A program made the translations under genes and the position numbers. Of a stretch of DNA of 64,000 nucleotides, positions 60,902-64,000 are shown piece by piece. The notes under the pieces are model-generated. The model saw only the letters and a list, made by a program, of their open reading frames with translations. It was not told where the DNA came from and searched no databases. Numbering within the stretch: position 1 is the first letter of the stretch; every line of letters begins with the position of its first letter. The DNA is taken from assembly GCA_910584695.1 (NCBI GenBank), contig CAJUBR010000003.1:22483-86482 (forward strand), given 5' to 3'. Source of the DNA: an uncultured Lachnospiraceae bacterium (lineage in GTDB: Bacteria > Bacillota > Clostridia > Lachnospirales > Lachnospiraceae).

Positions 60902-61984
60902 TTACAGTCTCTGCCTAATAACAGCACCACCCACAACCAGATCATCCTGATAAAAAACAACAGCCTGCCCCGGTGTTACGGCACGTACCGGCTCCTCAAA
61001 ACGACAAACAATCCTGTCGTCTCCTGCCATTTCGATTTTGCAGGATGCCCCTTGATGGGAATACCGGATTTTGGCAGTTACACTACTTTCACCAGTTAGT
61101 CCCGGTATTGACATAAAATTCACCTGATCTGCCAGTAGCTGGTCGCAAAAAGTGTCTTCATTGGTTCCGACCACAACCTCATTCGTATCCGGTCGGATTT
61201 CCACAACAAAAACCGGACTCCCCAGCGAAAGTCCAAGCCCCTTTCGCTGTCCAATGGTATAATGGATCAATCCTTTATGTCTTCCCAGTATGTTACCGTT
61301 TATATCTACAAAATTGCCCTGGGGAAAATGTCTCCCGGTTTCTCTTTCAATATAGGAAGCATAATCATGATCCGGAATAAAACAGATTTCCTGACTATCC
61401 GGTTTCTTCGCCACCAACAGTCCGATTTCCTCCGCGATCTTACGAATCTCTTCTTTATCATATTCTCCTACCGGCATCAGCGTTCTGGAAAGCTGTTCCT
61501 GGGTCAGATTATATAATGCATAGGTCTGATCCTTCCGTATCGCCGCAGATTTTCTCAGTGTATACCTTCCGTTTTCCAGTTTACAGACCCTCGCATAATG
61601 CCCCGTTGCGATATAATCACAGCCAAGCTCCATTGCACGGTTTAATAACGCCTCCCACTTTACATAACGATTACAGGCAATACATGGATTCGGCGTTCTT
61701 GCATGTATATATTCATCCATAAAATAGTTTATAACATGTTCTTTAAACTCTCTTTTAAAATTCAGCACATAATAGGGGATTCCCAGCATATCCGCAACAC
61801 GCCTTGCATCATCCACGGCTGAAAGTCCACAGCATCCTGCATTTTCTGCCAGTGCCAGAGGATCCTCCTCCTGCCAGATCTGCATCGTCACACCGATCAC
61901 CTCATACCCCTGCTCTTTTAACAGATATGCGGCAACCGAAGAATCCACTCCACCGGACATACCGATTGCAACTTTTTTCTTCAT
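60902..61984 (-). CDS. mnmA: MnmA tRNA-specific 2-thiouridylase
   Basis: 360 residues. PP-loop MSGGVDSSVAAYLL (9-22), the catalytic Cys pair in NPCIACNRYVKW (about 100) and SQEICFIPD (about 199), the MnmA C-terminal beta domain with GQAVVFYQDD. It puts sulfur on U34 of Lys/Glu/Gln tRNAs, using IscS as donor. It lies 3 bases after iscU. Confidence 0.97.
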   Translation of the reverse strand: MKKKVAIGMSGGVDSSVAAYLLKEQGYEVIGVTMQIWQEEDPLALAENAGCCGLSAVDDARRVADMLGIPYYVLNFKREFKEHVINYFMDEYIHARTPNPCIACNRYVKWEALLNRAMELGCDYIATGHYARVCKLENGRYTLRKSAAIRKDQTYALYNLTQEQLSRTLMPVGEYDKEEIRKIAEEIGLLVAKKPDSQEICFIPDHDYASYIERETGRHFPQGNFVDINGNILGRHKGLIHYTIGQRKGLGLSLGSPVFVVEIRPDTNEVVVGTNEDTFCDQLLADQVNFMSIPGLTGESSVTAKIRYSHQGASCKIEMAGDDRIVCRFEEPVRAVTPGQAVVFYQDDLVVGGAVIRQRL

Positions 61985-61987
61985 TGT

Positions 61988-62425
61988 TTAATATTCTTCC
62001 TCTTCTTCCCCTTCACTGATATCATTCTTTGGCTTTTCTAATCCCTCAATCTTGATATCATTTTTTTCACAATAATCCCATAAAGCAGCATGTATTGCTT
62101 CCTCCGCCAACAAAGAACAGTGTACCTTCACCGGTGGAAGACCATCTAACGCCTCCATAACCGCTTTATTGGTAACCTGCAAAGCCTCGTATATCGTCTT
62201 CCCCTTCACAAGTTCCGTAGCCATAGAACTGGTAGCTACCGCAGCACCGCATCCGAAAGTCTTAAATTTCACATCCCGAATTACCTGATTTTCATCAATA
62301 TCAAAATAAATACGCATAATGTCTCCACATTTTGCATTTCCCACAGTACCTACTCCGCTTGCATTTTCAATCTCGCCAACATTTCTTGGGTTGGTGAAGT
62401 GGTCCATTACTTTTTCACTATACAT
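61988..62425 (-). CDS. iscU: IscU/NifU-like Fe-S scaffold protein
   Basis: 145-residue scaffold. Ligand Cys C33 (AKCGD, with D35), C59 (TFGCGAAVATSS) and C103 (VHCSLLAEEAI). A Glu-rich tail ends the protein. It takes sulfur from IscS and assembles 2Fe-2S or 4Fe-4S clusters. Together with iscR-iscS this is the clostridial ISC set; the Rnf complex in the same window is a rich Fe-S client. Confidence 0.95.
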   Translation of the reverse strand: MYSEKVMDHFTNPRNVGEIENASGVGTVGNAKCGDIMRIYFDIDENQVIRDVKFKTFGCGAAVATSSMATELVKGKTIYEALQVTNKAVMEALDGLPPVKVHCSLLAEEAIHAALWDYCEKNDIKIEGLEKPKNDISEGEEEEEY

Positions 62426-62441
62426 TTTTTTCCTCCTTTTG

Positions 62442-63629
62442 TTAATCTATCTTCTTTACAAAATCCTCGTATAACGGTGACATTGCACGAAGCTTTGTCA
62501 CAATCTCCTTAATATGTTCAACCACATAATCCATCTCTTCCATTGTATTTTCATCACCGATTGTCATACGCAGGGACCCATGAGCAATCTCATGAGGCAG
62601 CCCGATTGCAAGTAATACATGGGATGGGTCTAAAGAACCGGAGGTACATGCCGAACCTGAGGACGCACAAATTCCTGCCATATCCAGCATGATGAGCAGT
62701 GACTCGCCTTCAATAAACTGAAAACTGATATTCACATTATTGGGAAGCCGGTTCGTACGATGCCCGTTTAATCTGGCATACGGAATCTCTCTAAGAATCC
62801 GTTCCATCAGATAATCCCGCATCTCACACTCTTTTTTTGTTCTCTCCTGCATTGTGGCAAATGCAATTTCGACTGCCTTTGCCAGACCCACGATACCGGT
62901 TACATTCTCCGTACCCGCCCTTCTGGAACGTTCCTGTGCACCTCCATGTATAAAACTTCTTAATTTTAACCCAGCACGGATATACAAAAAGCCAATCCCC
63001 TTTGGACCGTTTAACTTATGCCCGCTGGCACTTAACATATCAATATGGCATTCGTCTACATCAATCGGTATCTGTCCGTAAGCCTGAACCGCATCCGTAT
63101 GGAAAATGATTCCATGCTCCTTTGCAATCTCTCCAATTTCTTTGATAGGCTGAATCGTTCCGATTTCGTTATTTGCAAACATAACGGAAATCAAAATCGT
63201 ATCCGGACGTACCGCCTGTTTTAACTGTTCCAGCTTTACCACTCCATTTTCATCCACATCCAGATAAGTAACATCAAATCCTTTCCTTTCCAGATACTTT
63301 GCTGTATGAAGAACAGCATGGTGTTCTATTTTTGTTGTAATAATATGTTTTCCCTTTGAAGCATATGCCTCTGCAGTCGCCTTCAATGCCCAGTTATCCG
63401 ACTCGGAGCCACCTGCCGTAAAGTAGATTTCATTACTCTTCGCCGAAAGACTCTCTGCAATTCTTTCCCTGCACTCTGTAATGACTGCCTTATTTTTTTG
63501 AGAAAATGTATATACACTGGAGGGATTTCCAAAGTTTTCGGTAAAGTACGGAAGCATCGCCTCCACAACCTCCGGTCTGGCTGCAGTTGTTGCCGCATGA
63601 TCCAAATAAATAAAACGTTTTTCTTCCAT
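62442..63629 (-). CDS. iscS: cysteine desulfurase IscS/NifS
   Basis: 395 residues. YLDHAATT at the N-terminus, PLP Lys in SASGHKLNGPKGIGFLYI, and the persulfide Cys in SSGSACTSGSLDPSHVL (about 322). Start at 63629 follows a GAAAGAGGAAAAA site; the upstream extension to an ATG lies in the structured spacer. It gives sulfur to IscU and MnmA. Confidence 0.96.
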   Translation of the reverse strand: MEEKRFIYLDHAATTAARPEVVEAMLPYFTENFGNPSSVYTFSQKNKAVITECRERIAESLSAKSNEIYFTAGGSESDNWALKATAEAYASKGKHIITTKIEHHAVLHTAKYLERKGFDVTYLDVDENGVVKLEQLKQAVRPDTILISVMFANNEIGTIQPIKEIGEIAKEHGIIFHTDAVQAYGQIPIDVDECHIDMLSASGHKLNGPKGIGFLYIRAGLKLRSFIHGGAQERSRRAGTENVTGIVGLAKAVEIAFATMQERTKKECEMRDYLMERILREIPYARLNGHRTNRLPNNVNISFQFIEGESLLIMLDMAGICASSGSACTSGSLDPSHVLLAIGLPHEIAHGSLRMTIGDENTMEEMDYVVEHIKEIVTKLRAMSPLYEDFVKKID

Positions 63630-63665
63630 ATTTTTTCCTCTTTCTATGATTTTTATTTTTGCGGG

Positions 63666-63748
63666 CAATGAGCCAAGCAAATGCACTTATGCATATATTT
63701 GGCGACTGCCGCAAGGGTCGATCCCCGTTGCTTGCGGTGGAGTCATTG
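63666..63748. repeat. double stem-loop element between iscR and iscS
   Basis: Two adjoining hairpins. The first (63672-63702) pairs GCCAA with TTGGC and, inside, ATGCA with TGCAT. The second (63704-63744) pairs GACT..CCGCAAG with CTTGCGG..AGTC around a loop GGTCGATCCCCGTTG. An outer CAATGA/TCATTG (63666-63671, 63743-63748) could close the whole. It is GC-richer than nearby spacers. It may be a repeated extragenic element or a structured RNA leader of iscS; no known riboswitch is recognised. Confidence 0.55.
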
Positions 63749-63772
63749 ACTAAAAGTTAAAAATAATTCCAT

Positions 63773-64000
63773 CTACAAATCACAATTCACACCCGGTTCC
63801 TCTGCACAGGAGCGAATTTTGCGGTTATCCTCCACCAGCTCGTTCAGATAGATGGAATCCACTGCACTTTGTATACTGTCATCGATGCGTTTCCATACGT
63901 TCCTTGTCACACAGGTATTGCTTCCGGAGCATCCGCTTCCATCCTTGATTCCCATACATTTAACCGGAGATAAATCTCCTTCCAAAGCCCGTAAAATATC
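63773..64000 (-). CDS. iscR: IscR-like Rrf2 family regulator, C-terminal part
   Basis: Only the last 75 codons are in the window; the gene runs past the right edge, so the start and DNA-binding domain are not visible. The reading frame is open to base 64000 (DILRALEGDLSPVKCMG...). Cysteines in a CX8CX5C arrangement (KCMGIKDGSGCSGSNTC) resemble, with a longer first gap, the CX5CX5C cluster ligands of IscR. Rrf2 proteins of this place control the isc operon. The stop lies 143 bases before the iscS start. Confidence 0.85.
   Translation of the reverse strand, partial: DILRALEGDLSPVKCMGIKDGSGCSGSNTCVTRNVWKRIDDSIQSAVDSIYLNELVEDNRKIRSCAEEPGVNCDL

Noticed and set aside
63704..63744. tRNA-like T-arm (GGTCGATCCCC) between iscR and iscS
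   Set aside because: No acceptor stem, anticodon arm or CCA-compatible fold can be drawn around it; better explained as one of two plain hairpins.

Overview
The window is a slice of a low-GC Firmicutes chromosome, most probably a motile anaerobe of the family Lachnospiraceae (Roseburia/Agathobacter-like). The pointers are a CodY regulator next to a Bacillus/Clostridium-type fla/che cluster, a sodium/proton-pumping Rnf complex with its ApbE, a clostridial isc/mnmA set, a DUF5688 protein, and no sign of an outer membrane. The genus cannot be fixed from the sequence. Every credible gene (74, one cut by the right edge) lies on the minus strand, so transcription runs from high to low coordinates.

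In transcription order the right end (64000-57370) carries iscR (partial), iscS, iscU, mnmA, cysK, a COG0523 metallochaperone GTPase with a His-rich repeat arm, a second G3E-type GTPase fused to a YcgQ/DUF1980-like domain, and a small coiled-coil protein: sulfur mobilisation, Fe-S and thiouridine synthesis next to metal handling. Next (57360-52753) is the type II fatty-acid block fabH-fabD-fabG-fabF-fabZ behind a near-consensus promoter. It continues into apbE, a NusG-domain-II protein and a Gx-transporter/HepS-like gene, ending in a terminator. After a 316-bp gap holding a MITE-like inverted-repeat element flanked by 13-bp direct repeats comes rnfC-D-G-E-(78-aa polycationic ORF)-A-B. Then follow ylmC-like, nrdR, comM/yifB, dprA, topA and codY, an order partly shared with Bacillus (dprA-topA-...-codY-flgB).

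From 38555 to 4007 runs a 34.5-kb flagellar/chemotaxis cluster in almost the B. subtilis order: flgB flgC fliE fliF fliG fliH fliI fliJ mgtE_N-type(ylxF-like) fliK flgD TIGR02530 flgE flbD motA motB fliL fliM fliY cheY fliO fliP fliQ fliR flhB flhA flhF flhG ycgR(PilZ) | cheB cheA cheW cheC cheD, membrane protein, sigD, fapA, small protein, DUF6115 (swrB-like position), MltG-like protein. The cluster is not one plain transcript on sequence evidence: intrinsic terminators follow flgE and ycgR, with promoter-like sequences before motA and cheB and arrays of stem-loops before flgD and before the sigD segment. CheB lacks its receiver domain, and no cheR, cheV, fliS/fliD, flgM or flagellin gene is present here.

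The left end (3747-20) holds a DUF5688 gene and a TetR regulator, each with a good promoter (tetR also has a perfect palindrome), then an orphan CheY-like receiver, rarA and a small membrane protein.

No tRNA, rRNA, CRISPR, transposase, prophage or defence system was seen. The most unusual items are the polycationic ORF inside the rnf operon, the MITE-like element in the rnf leader and its partial copy in the fab operon, the paired GTPases attached to the isc/cysK operon, the receiver-less CheB with its own palindrome-marked promoter region, and the double stem-loop element between iscR and iscS.
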